Shown here: positions 1-5,089 of the stretch, piece by piece
Layout: every line of letters begins with the position of its first letter
Numbering within the stretch: the first letter of the stretch is position 1
Assembly: GCA_944323585.1 (NCBI GenBank)
Contig: CALUTA010000115.1
Span: forward strand, 1-5,089
Direction: 5' to 3'
Origin: Candidatus Gastranaerophilales bacterium
GTDB taxonomy: Bacteria > Cyanobacteriota > Vampirovibrionia > Gastranaerophilales > Gastranaerophilaceae
DNA length: 5,089 nucleotides
Position numbers and translations under genes: made by a program
Notes under the pieces: model-generated
Databases searched by the model: none
Told to the model about the DNA's origin: nothing
What the model saw: only the letters and a program-made list of their open reading frames with translations

Positions 1-90
1 CATAACAACTAAATAATAAAATACAATCAGGCAAAAGTAAAGTGTAAACTTTAAAAATATTTCCAAAATTTACAGAAGTTATAATTAAAT
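1..90. other. Non-coding gap downstream of the acyltransferase gene
   Basis: This very AT-rich stretch lies beyond the stop codon of the minus-strand acyltransferase gene. I see no GC-rich hairpin followed by a T-run, so no intrinsic terminator for that gene can be supported. The first three bases (CAT) read as ATG on the minus strand, so a leftward gene might begin exactly at the window edge. However, no Shine-Dalgarno sequence precedes this ATG and only one codon is visible. Confidence 0.5.
20..48 (-). promoter_or_regulatory. Candidate sigma-70-type promoter reading leftward
   Basis: On the minus strand, TTTACA (positions 48-43, five of six matches to TTGACA) is followed by a 17-base spacer and TGTATT (positions 25-20, four of six matches to TATAAT). 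The spacing is optimal and the box lies just upstream of a possible ATG at positions 3-1. It would drive a gene outside the window, possibly the next part of the same locus. AT-rich DNA yields such matches by chance, so this is a candidate only. Confidence 0.3.
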
Positions 91-828
91 CTAATCAGAA
101 ATTCTTTTCTTAATCAAATCAGAAATTGCGTTACGGGCTTTGATTTCAGGAAGCGCTGTAAAGTCTGCGGGATTTATAATTTCGCCTGTTTCAACGGTGT
201 AGTTTATAACCCTTTCACCCAAATCACAGAATAATTGTCCTTTTTGCAAAAACGGATAGTCTGTCTTGATTTTTACCGGCAGAATTTCCACTCCTGAATT
301 AAGCGCAATCGCCGCAGGGCCTTTGTGTATCTTGAAATCTTCTCCCGGTTTTGTTCGTGTGCCTGACGGAAAAATTATTATATTAAACCCCTCTTTCAAA
401 TATCTGTCTGTATCGAGTTTTAATTTGTCCGGATCAATGTCATTAATTATATAGATAGATTTGACTATATTTCGGAAAAGCGGATTTGAAAGGGTTTCTT
501 TTTTGGCAAGACAGGTTGACTTAGGAATCATAGATATAAGAATTACAACATCTATAAAAGTCGGGTGGTTTGCAACGACGATTTTTCCGGAAAGATTTTG
601 AAATTCCTCTCTGTTGCTGACATGGATATTCAAAACGCCGGTGAATGACAAAACCCACGCAAAAAAACTCCACGCTTTTCTGATAACTTCAGAATATGCT
701 TCCTTTTGTTTTTCTTTTGTTTTTGTCAGGCTGATGAACGGAAAAATAACAAAACTTATAACTCCTGCACCTGTTCCGAAAAGAATAAAACAAAAAATTG
801 CAAGCAAAGAGCGCAAAATCCGTATCAT
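91..828 (-). CDS. apeD: Lysophospholipid acyltransferase family protein (PlsC-like), ApeD-like
   Basis: This 245-residue protein belongs to the PlsC/LPLAT acyltransferase family. A hydrophobic N-terminal segment (about residues 7-32) should anchor it in the inner membrane, with the catalytic domain on the cytoplasmic side. Visible motifs are the catalytic HX4D box (NHPTFID, His88 and Asp93), the third block FPSGTRT (153-159), KGPAAIA (169-175) and the LPVKI block (183-187). In most PlsC enzymes the third block reads FPEGTR, so here Ser replaces Glu. The start is well supported: GGAGG sits 5 bases upstream, and the ATG overlaps the upstream gene's stop as ATGA, implying translational coupling. 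In APE clusters an acyltransferase of this family follows the chain-length-factor gene, as here. By inference it transfers the polyene acyl chain to, or works on, the lipid carrier rather than making phosphatidic acid. A housekeeping PlsC remains possible from sequence alone, but the context argues against it. Confidence 0.85.
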   Translation of the reverse strand: MIRILRSLLAIFCFILFGTGAGVISFVIFPFISLTKTKEKQKEAYSEVIRKAWSFFAWVLSFTGVLNIHVSNREEFQNLSGKIVVANHPTFIDVVILISMIPKSTCLAKKETLSNPLFRNIVKSIYIINDIDPDKLKLDTDRYLKEGFNIIIFPSGTRTKPGEDFKIHKGPAAIALNSGVEILPVKIKTDYPFLQKGQLFCDLGERVINYTVETGEIINPADFTALPEIKARNAISDLIKKRISD

Positions 829-1418
829 TTCAGCCTCCGAAGAGTGTAGACAGGTGAAATAAATTCGCTGTTTTCCTTGTTTAAAAACCTGACAAATCTT
901 ACAAACTCATCTTTATTACAATCATTTTTTTCAGGGATAAATTCAATTTCATCCGCACCTTCTGACGGCACCTTACCGATAAGACAAGCCGCCCCTCTTA
1001 ATTCGGGCAACGTGTCCGCATAACAAAAAAGAGTTTTTTCCTGATCCAAAACAGCTTCCAAAAAACCGTTAGAAAGACTGTTTACACCCGCCGAAACCGC
1101 ATTATATTTATTTTTAATCCCCTTGAAAAGCGAAAAAGCCCCGATAGAAGCGTTATGAACAGATGACCCGAACGAAATCGGCGAAACTTCTTTTTCATCA
1201 GTATACTGCGAAATCAAAGCCTCCAGCCTGTCAAATTCACCGAATTGAGAAGCAAAAACAAGATTGATATCAGGTTCAGCATAACAGTCATTCAACAAAG
1301 CAAAAGTAATTCTGGCGATTGTACTCAATTTTCTTCTTGCCATCATCGGCACAAAAGACAAATCCGGTTTTTCATTTTTAATATAAGATGACTTATATAT
1401 GAAAAATTTTTCATTCAT
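825..1418 (-). CDS. apeC: Beta-ketoacyl synthase-like chain length factor, ApeC-like
   Basis: This 197-residue protein resembles the short ketosynthase-like family (Ketoacyl-synt_2 type) that serves as chain-length-factor partner in APE systems. Recognisable blocks are PDLSFVPMMARRKLS (18-32), FASQFGEFDRLEALISQY (55-72), ISFGSSVHNASIG (81-93) and AVSAGVNSLSNGFLEA (107-122). The last block occupies the place where a true ketosynthase has its TACSSG nucleophile elbow. It has no Cys there, and there is no HGTGT or GHxxGA histidine motif, so the protein should be non-catalytic. It is about half the size of a full ketosynthase, which is usual for this family and not evidence of truncation. By family knowledge it pairs with the ApeO-type ketosynthase, encoded here head-to-head with it 29 bp away. 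The chosen ATG lacks a clear Shine-Dalgarno. Internal Met25/Met26 would cut into the conserved block, so the long start is preferred. Confidence 0.82.
   Translation of the reverse strand: MNEKFFIYKSSYIKNEKPDLSFVPMMARRKLSTIARITFALLNDCYAEPDINLVFASQFGEFDRLEALISQYTDEKEVSPISFGSSVHNASIGAFSLFKGIKNKYNAVSAGVNSLSNGFLEAVLDQEKTLFCYADTLPELRGAACLIGKVPSEGADEIEFIPEKNDCNKDEFVRFVRFLNKENSEFISPVYTLRRLK
834..838 (-). promoter_or_regulatory. Shine-Dalgarno of the acyltransferase gene
   Basis: Minus-strand GGAGG lies 5 bases upstream of the ATG at 828, inside the last codons of the upstream gene. It fixes the start and supports coupled translation through the ATGA overlap at 828-825. Confidence 0.8.
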
Positions 1419-1447
1419 GCTAACATAGTAATATATTCGGAGAGAAA
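1419..1447. promoter_or_regulatory. Divergent 29-bp spacer between the two operons
   Basis: This spacer separates the start codons of the leftward chain-length-factor gene and the rightward ketosynthase gene. It holds the Shine-Dalgarno of the rightward gene and an AT-rich block. AATATA at 1430-1435 reads TATATT on the minus strand and could be a -10 box for the leftward gene, with only a poor -35 match near 1453-1458; transcription would then start about 5 bases before the ATG. The spacer is too short for a separate rightward promoter. A weak rightward candidate lies inside the leftward gene's 5' end (TTCATT 1371-1376, 17 bases, TATATA 1394-1399). All promoter calls here are tentative. Confidence 0.35.
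1439..1444 (+). promoter_or_regulatory. Shine-Dalgarno of the first ketosynthase gene
   Basis: GGAGAG ends 3 bases before the ATG at 1448 (5 bases counted from GGAG). It supports that start and means the transcript must begin upstream of 1439. Confidence 0.65.
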
Positions 1448-2575
1448 ATGCAAAATAAAATTTACATTACAGGTTATGAAGCAATCTGCAATCTCGGCAA
1501 CAATATGGATGAGATTTTTCAAAATGCCTTAAAAGCTTCAAATGAATTTTTAACTCCTGACACGGATTTTTTGCCGGATTGTACATTTTATTTTGGAAAA
1601 GTTACCGCCGAATTGCCTGAAATTCAGGAAACTGACTACAATCTGCGGGTAAACCGGCTTCTTTTAAATGTTATGAATAATATGCGCCCTGAAATTGAAC
1701 AACTCCTCTCGAAATATTCAAAAGACAGAATAGGAGTAGTCGTTGCAACAACAAATTCAGGCATTGAAGAGTATGAAAAATCAAAAAACAAAAAGCATTT
1801 TGAAATCGGAAATCCCGCTGAATTTATTAAAAATCATCTTGGTCTTGATAGTTTCTATGAAAGCGTTTCAACAGCCTGCTCCTCAGGCATAAAAGTCTTT
1901 TCAGCAGCCAGAAAACTTTTGAATAACGACATTTGCGATGCCGTAATTGTTGCCGGAACAGATGCTCTTTCAAAACTTCCGATATACGGATTTCATTCAC
2001 TCGAAATTCTGTCAGATAAAAGAACAAACCCGTTTTCAAAGAACAGGAACGGAATAAATCTTGGCGAAGGTGCGGCAATGTTTATCGTAGAAAAAAATGC
2101 TTCTTACGGCATTGAGATAAAAGGAATCGGCGAAACTTCAGACGCATACCATGCAGCAACCCCAGACCCGAAAGGAATTCAAGCCGAACGGGCAATAAGA
2201 ATTGCACTTGAAGAAGCAAACCTTGTTCCTGATGCAATAGACTACATAAACCTTCACGGTACAGGCACAAAAACAAATGACCTTATGGAAGCAAATGCGA
2301 TTTATAATACCTTTGGCTGCTGTGTAGAGGCAAGCGCAACAAAAGCTATTACAGGACACTGCCTAGGTGCTGCTGCCTCAATAGAAACAGCCCTTTGCTG
2401 TCACAGCATAAAAAATAACAAACTTCTTCCGCACGTATATGACGGAGAGTACGATTACGCACTTCCGCAGATAAATCTTGTGACAAAACCGGCTGATAAA
2501 AATATAAAAAATGTATTATGTAATGCTTTCGGCTTTGGCGGAACAAATGCCGTGATGATATTAGGGAGGGAATAA
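1448..2575 (+). CDS. apeO: Beta-ketoacyl-ACP synthase (KS II/FabF-like), ApeO-like
   Basis: This 375-residue condensing enzyme of the thiolase fold should catalyse decarboxylative Claisen condensation of malonyl-ACP with an acyl-ACP in the cytoplasm. The catalytic set is complete: nucleophile Cys144 in STACSSG, His270 in HGTGT, Lys299 and His304 in KAITGHCLGAA, and the C-terminal glycine loop GFGGTNA (362-368). It is somewhat shorter than a typical FabF (about 410 residues), with a shorter N-terminal half, but no key block is missing. It heads the plus-strand operon, and its TAA overlaps the next ATG by one base (TAATG). Position ahead of the ApeP-like dehydratase and ketoreductase matches ApeO. 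In characterised APE systems ApeO works as a heterodimer with the chain-length factor ApeC to elongate the polyene; the homologue of that partner is the divergent neighbour. A ketosynthase of a related polyene pathway (flexirubin/dialkylresorcinol) is the main alternative. Confidence 0.88.
   Translation: MQNKIYITGYEAICNLGNNMDEIFQNALKASNEFLTPDTDFLPDCTFYFGKVTAELPEIQETDYNLRVNRLLLNVMNNMRPEIEQLLSKYSKDRIGVVVATTNSGIEEYEKSKNKKHFEIGNPAEFIKNHLGLDSFYESVSTACSSGIKVFSAARKLLNNDICDAVIVAGTDALSKLPIYGFHSLEILSDKRTNPFSKNRNGINLGEGAAMFIVEKNASYGIEIKGIGETSDAYHAATPDPKGIQAERAIRIALEEANLVPDAIDYINLHGTGTKTNDLMEANAIYNTFGCCVEASATKAITGHCLGAAASIETALCCHSIKNNKLLPHVYDGEYDYALPQINLVTKPADKNIKNVLCNAFGFGGTNAVMILGRE
2564..2570 (+). promoter_or_regulatory. 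Shine-Dalgarno of the dehydratase gene
   Basis: GGGAGGG, within the last codons of the ketosynthase gene (encoding Leu-Gly-Arg), ends 4 bases before the ATG at 2575. Its strength, with the 1-base stop/start overlap, points to coupled translation. Confidence 0.75.
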
Positions 2576-3030
2576 TGGAAAAATATGATTTGGAAAAAGT
2601 TCTTCCTCACAACCACCCGATAATTCTTATCGACGAAATTCTTGACTGCAATCTTGAAAACCATACCGTCAAAACAATAGTCAGAATTTACGAAGACAAA
2701 ATGTTTTTTGACAAAACAATTAACGGACTGCCGGCAATAACAGGTATTGAATTTATGGCCCAGACAATCGGATGCTACTCCTATTTTCAAAACAACAAAA
2801 AGCCTCCGAAAATAGGATTTTTACTTGGCTCAAGACTTTACGAAACTTACATAGACCGTTTTGAAAACGGCAAAGAATACCGTGTTGAAGCAAAAGAAGT
2901 ATTTTCCAGCGAGGAACTTGTTTCGTTTGAGTGTTTAATTTATAATGAAGAAGAGGTATGCGCAGAAGCGGTTATAAACGCTTATATGCCCTCAAATGCG
3001 ATAAATCTTATAGGGATGCTGAATGTCTAA
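2575..3030 (+). CDS. apeP: Hotdog-fold 3-hydroxyacyl-ACP dehydratase, ApeP family
   Basis: This 151-residue single hotdog-domain protein of the FabZ/FabA superfamily matches the ApeP subfamily. Visible are LPHNHPIILIDEI (10-22), GLPAITGIEFMAQTIG (51-66) around the long central helix, and the subfamily-typical IGFLLGSRLYE (80-90). It should take part in dehydrating 3-hydroxyacyl-ACP to the trans-2-enoyl form during polyene extension. Glu59 in EFMAQ aligns with the catalytic Glu of FabZ (EAMAQ). However, the GHFPG segment carrying FabZ's catalytic His has no counterpart: residues 41-60 contain no His. The only His residues are 12, 14 and 30, all before that segment. It may therefore be weakly active or need a partner dehydratase (ApeI-type), which is not in this window. 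The gene is sandwiched between ketosynthase and ketoreductase, overlapping them by 1 and 8 bp. Confidence 0.85.
   Translation: MEKYDLEKVLPHNHPIILIDEILDCNLENHTVKTIVRIYEDKMFFDKTINGLPAITGIEFMAQTIGCYSYFQNNKKPPKIGFLLGSRLYETYIDRFENGKEYRVEAKEVFSSEELVSFECLIYNEEEVCAEAVINAYMPSNAINLIGMLNV
3012..3016 (+). promoter_or_regulatory. Shine-Dalgarno of the ketoreductase gene
   Basis: AGGGA lies 6 bases before the ATG at 3023, inside the dehydratase gene. It picks this ATG, which overlaps the dehydratase stop by 8 bases, as the start. The nearby ATG at 3016 is in the dehydratase frame (Met148) and is followed by its stop. Confidence 0.65.
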
Positions 3031-3751
3031 AAATGTATTAGTAACAGGCTCAAGCCGTGGAATAGGAAGAGAAATTGCAATATATCTTGCAAAAAACGGG
3101 TATGATATTGTATTGCACTGCAACAGGAATATCCAAAAAGCTGAAGAAATTTTAAAAGAGATTCAAACGCTCGGCAGACAGTGCAGGATTTTACAATTTA
3201 ACATCTCAAACAGAGAAGAATGCAAAAAAATACTCTTAAAAGATATAGAAGAAAACGGCTGTTATTTTGGAGTTGTTTTGAATGCAGGCATTTCAAAAGA
3301 CAATGTTTTTCCTGCAATGGAAGATAACGAGTGGGATGATGTTTTAAACACGAACCTCGGCGGTTTTTATAATGTATTAAAACCTGTAGTTATGCCGATG
3401 ATATCTTCAAGAATAAGGGGAAGAATTGTCACAATGTCATCGATTTCGGGTCTTAGCGGAAACAAAGGACAGGTAAACTATAGTGCATCAAAAGCCGGCA
3501 TTATCGGCGCAACAAAAGCGTTAGCCCTTGAACTTGCAAAACGTGGAATTACCGTAAACTGTGTTGCACCCGGAGTTATCGAGTCAGATATGACAAAAGA
3601 TTTGCCGGCGGACGAACTAAAGAAAATGATACCTATGAAACGCTTCGGCACCCCGAAAGAAGTCGCAAGCCTCGTAAATTATCTTATGAGTGAAGATGCC
3701 TCCTACATAACAGGACAGGTTATTTCCGTAAACGGAGGGCTTTATCAATGA
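3023..3751 (+). CDS. apeQ: 3-oxoacyl-ACP reductase (FabG-like SDR), ApeQ-like
   Basis: This 242-residue classical short-chain dehydrogenase/reductase has the length of FabG. It should reduce 3-ketoacyl-ACP to 3-hydroxyacyl-ACP with NADPH in the cytoplasm, supplying the dehydratase step. Visible motifs are the Rossmann dinucleotide loop TGSSRGIG (8-15), NAGI (87-90), and the tetrad Asn111, Ser140, Tyr153 and Lys157 (YSASK) with normal FabG spacing. PGVIESDM (183-190) follows, then the C-terminal ITGQVISVNGG block (229-239) that is characteristic of FabG-type reductases. Nothing is missing. It overlaps the dehydratase gene by 8 bp and the following ketosynthase gene by 4 bp (ATGA), so it belongs to one operon. 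The sequence alone cannot separate it from housekeeping FabG. Assignment as ApeQ rests on the KS-DH-KR-KS order and the absence of fabD, fabH, acpP or plsX nearby. Confidence 0.88.
   Translation: MSKNVLVTGSSRGIGREIAIYLAKNGYDIVLHCNRNIQKAEEILKEIQTLGRQCRILQFNISNREECKKILLKDIEENGCYFGVVLNAGISKDNVFPAMEDNEWDDVLNTNLGGFYNVLKPVVMPMISSRIRGRIVTMSSISGLSGNKGQVNYSASKAGIIGATKALALELAKRGITVNCVAPGVIESDMTKDLPADELKKMIPMKRFGTPKEVASLVNYLMSEDASYITGQVISVNGGLYQ
3734..3739 (+). promoter_or_regulatory. Shine-Dalgarno of the second ketosynthase gene
   Basis: GGAGGG ends 8 bases before the ATG at 3748. It is embedded in the codons for the conserved C-terminal NGG of the reductase, so the same bases serve protein motif and ribosome binding. 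Confidence 0.8.
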
Positions 3752-4971
3752 GAAGGGTTGTTGTAACAGGAATGGCTCTTGCAAGTCCGTTAGGCTGCGA
3801 CGTAAAAGGCGCCTTTGAAAGATTAAAAACTTACAAAAACTGTGTCCGCTATACTCCGGAACTTGAGCAATACAAAAAACTGAATACAAGACTTTCTGTG
3901 CCTGTGGACGGATTTGTCGTTCCTGAGCACTTTACCAGAAAAGTTACACGTACAATGGGCGAAATCGCAGTGATGAGCGTTGCAACAACAGAAAAAGCTC
4001 TTGAAGATGCCGGACTTTTGCACGACGAAATAATATCAAACGGTCAAACAGGCGTTTCCTACGGCTCATCATCAGGCTCAATCACAACACTTATTGATTT
4101 TTACGCAATGCAGGTTGACAAAGAAGTGAGAAACCTTAATTCGGGCTCTTACGTAAAAATGATGTCCCAGACGGCAGCCGTGAATATTTCACTTTATTTT
4201 AAAACAAAAGGAAGACTGATTCCGACATCCACAGCCTGCACCTCGGGTTCAATGGGAATAGGCGCAGGGTACGAAGCCATTAAAGACGGATATCAAACCA
4301 TTATGATAGCAGGCGGAGCCGAAGAACTTCAGCCGACACATATTGCAATATTTGACACCCTATATGCCACAAGCTTAAAAAATGACACACCTGAACTCAC
4401 CCCCTCACCTTTCGACAAAAATCGTGACGGGCTTGTAATAGGCGCAGGTGCCGGAACCTTAATTCTTGAGGAATACGAACACGCCAAAAAACGGGGTGCA
4501 AAAATTTATGCAGAAATAATAGGTTACGGAAACACAACCGACGGCACGCACATCACAAACCCGAACCCCGAAACTATGGGAAATGCAATGCTTGAGGCAC
4601 TGAAATATGCTCACATTTCTCCTGATGAAATCGGCTATGTGAATGCCCACGGAACAGCTACAATTCAGGGAGATCCAGCCGAAACAACTGCAACTTACAA
4701 AGTTTTCAACAGACCCGTTCCGATAAGTTCTCTGAAAAGTTACACAGGCCACACCCTTGGCGCCTGCGGTTCAATAGAAGCTATTATGTCAATTGAGATG
4801 ATGAACAACAACTGGTATCATCCGACGCTGAACCTTAATGAAGTTGACGAAAAATGTGCTCCTCTTGGTTATATTAAAAAAGAAGGGGTTGAAATGAACA
4901 ACAAAATTGTAATGTCAAACAACTTTGCCTTCGGAGGTGTGAATACATCACTGATATTCAAAAAAATATAA
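3748..4971 (+). CDS. apeR: Beta-ketoacyl-ACP synthase II (FabF-like), ApeR-like
   Basis: This 407-residue, full-length FabF-type condensing enzyme has a complete active site: Cys164 in STACTSG, His301 in HGTAT, Lys330, His335 in TGHTLGACGS, and the C-terminal loop NNFAFGGVNTS (391-401). The N-terminus RRVVVTGMALASPLG (2-16) is the usual FabF opening, supporting the start. A strong Shine-Dalgarno and the ATGA overlap with the reductase gene also support it. It is clearly distinct from the first ketosynthase, which is shorter and carries HGTGT rather than HGTAT, so this is not a recent duplication. In APE systems the ketosynthase at this position, ApeR, acts as an independent dimer alongside the ApeO/ApeC pair; its assignment to early elongation is family knowledge, not visible here. 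It ends the recognisable pathway block, but the next gene starts only 14 bases later with no terminator between. Confidence 0.88.
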   Translation: MRRVVVTGMALASPLGCDVKGAFERLKTYKNCVRYTPELEQYKKLNTRLSVPVDGFVVPEHFTRKVTRTMGEIAVMSVATTEKALEDAGLLHDEIISNGQTGVSYGSSSGSITTLIDFYAMQVDKEVRNLNSGSYVKMMSQTAAVNISLYFKTKGRLIPTSTACTSGSMGIGAGYEAIKDGYQTIMIAGGAEELQPTHIAIFDTLYATSLKNDTPELTPSPFDKNRDGLVIGAGAGTLILEEYEHAKKRGAKIYAEIIGYGNTTDGTHITNPNPETMGNAMLEALKYAHISPDEIGYVNAHGTATIQGDPAETTATYKVFNRPVPISSLKSYTGHTLGACGSIEAIMSIEMMNNNWYHPTLNLNEVDEKCAPLGYIKKEGVEMNNKIVMSNNFAFGGVNTSLIFKKI

Positions 4972-4976
4972 AAGGA
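4972..4976 (+). promoter_or_regulatory. Shine-Dalgarno of the truncated downstream gene
   Basis: AAGGA lies 9 bases before the ATG at 4986, directly after the ketosynthase stop. It supports that the short downstream frame is a real gene translated from the same message. Confidence 0.55.
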
Positions 4977-4985
4977 AAAAGTTTT

Positions 4986-5089
4986 ATGAAAAAAGTTAAA
5001 ATAACAGTTTTAAAAACAACATTAGATAAAGAACTTGCCGACCAATACGGGGCAGAAGGCCTGACAGCATGTCCTATGATGAAAGAAGG
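4986..5089 (+). CDS. Partial small protein, TIGR04076-like (runs off the window)
   Basis: Thirty-four codons are visible, opening MKKVKITVLKTTLDKELADQ and continuing through YGAEGLTACPMMKE. The gene continues past the right edge. The start has a good Shine-Dalgarno and follows the ketosynthase stop by 14 bases, so co-transcription is likely. The opening (a beta strand MKKVKITV, a short charged helix, then a Cys-Pro and Met-Lys-Glu segment) is like the start of TIGR04076 proteins, small (about 90 residues) proteins of unknown function common in anaerobes. This family match is from memory of its N-terminal pattern on a short fragment. It is not a known APE component; it may be an unrelated gene at the operon's end or a local addition. 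Confidence 0.6.
   Translation, partial: MKKVKITVLKTTLDKELADQYGAEGLTACPMMKE

Noticed and set aside
48..90. Intrinsic terminator for the leftward acyltransferase gene
   Set aside because: Only weak AT-only inverted matches such as AAATATTTCC/AAAATTT are present; there is no stable GC stem followed by a T-run.
614..862. Plus-strand 82-codon frame over the acyltransferase start
   Set aside because: It lies antisense to the acyltransferase N-terminus and the end of the chain-length-factor gene; its Lys/Ile-rich composition reflects base bias only.
825..1418. Pseudogene or truncated ketosynthase
   Set aside because: The short length and missing Cys/His residues are normal for the ApeC chain-length-factor family. 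The frame is intact and its stop is coupled to the next gene.
2455..2790. Minus-strand frame of 111 codons across the ketosynthase/dehydratase junction
   Set aside because: It is antisense to two genes with clear conserved motifs, has a low-complexity Phe/Val/Lys composition and no Shine-Dalgarno. It is a shadow frame.
4459..4752. Minus-strand 97-codon frame inside the second ketosynthase
   Set aside because: It is fully antisense to the active-site region of the ketosynthase, Cys/Phe/Val-rich and without a recognisable domain.
1448..4971. Housekeeping fatty-acid synthesis (fab) operon
   Set aside because: There are two different ketosynthases, an ApeP-type rather than FabZ-type dehydratase, and a neighbouring chain-length factor, while acpP, fabD, fabH and plsX are absent. 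The KS-DH-KR-KS order fits APE loci better.
1..5089. tRNA, rRNA, CRISPR array, insertion sequence or attachment repeat
   Set aside because: No repeated units, transposase motifs, terminal inverted repeats or RNA-gene signatures were seen; nearly the whole window is occupied by intact protein genes.

Overview
This AT-rich window (roughly 35-40% G+C by eye) holds six complete, tightly packed genes and the start of a seventh. Together they look like the core of an aryl polyene (APE)-type pigment/lipid biosynthesis locus. APEs are carotenoid-like polyene acids built by discrete type II fatty-acid/polyketide enzymes and usually anchored in the outer membrane, so the host is probably a Gram-negative bacterium. 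Most genes have strong Shine-Dalgarno sequences, which argues against Bacteroidetes. Low G+C and anaerobe-like neighbours (a probable TIGR04076-type protein) would fit a gut or sediment anaerobe, but the window does not fix the phylum.

Layout: positions 1-90 are non-coding, with a candidate minus-strand promoter that would serve a gene lying left of the window. Positions 91-1418 hold a minus-strand pair: a short ketosynthase-like chain-length-factor protein (ApeC-like), then a membrane lysophospholipid-type acyltransferase (ApeD-like), coupled by an ATGA overlap. A 29-bp divergent spacer follows. Positions 1448-4971 hold a plus-strand run: ketosynthase (ApeO-like), hotdog dehydratase (ApeP-like), NADPH-dependent ketoreductase (ApeQ/FabG-like) and a second ketosynthase (ApeR-like). 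The junctions overlap by 1, 8 and 4 bp. A small reading frame begins 14 bp later and runs off the right edge; it resembles the TIGR04076 family.

How they would work together: the KS pair ApeO/ApeC condenses malonyl-ACP onto an aryl-primed chain, ApeQ reduces the 3-keto group, an ApeP-containing dehydratase removes water to leave a trans double bond, and cycles repeat without enoyl reduction to give a conjugated polyene. ApeR is the independent second ketosynthase. ApeD would transfer the finished chain, or attach it to a lipid, at the inner membrane. No acyl carrier proteins, aryl-ACP ligase, ApeI-type dehydratase, ammonia lyase or export genes are in the window; if the pathway is complete they must lie outside it. 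The gene order O-P-Q-R matches the known APE order, but placing the C-D pair head-to-head with O is not the co-directional layout typical of proteobacterial APE clusters.
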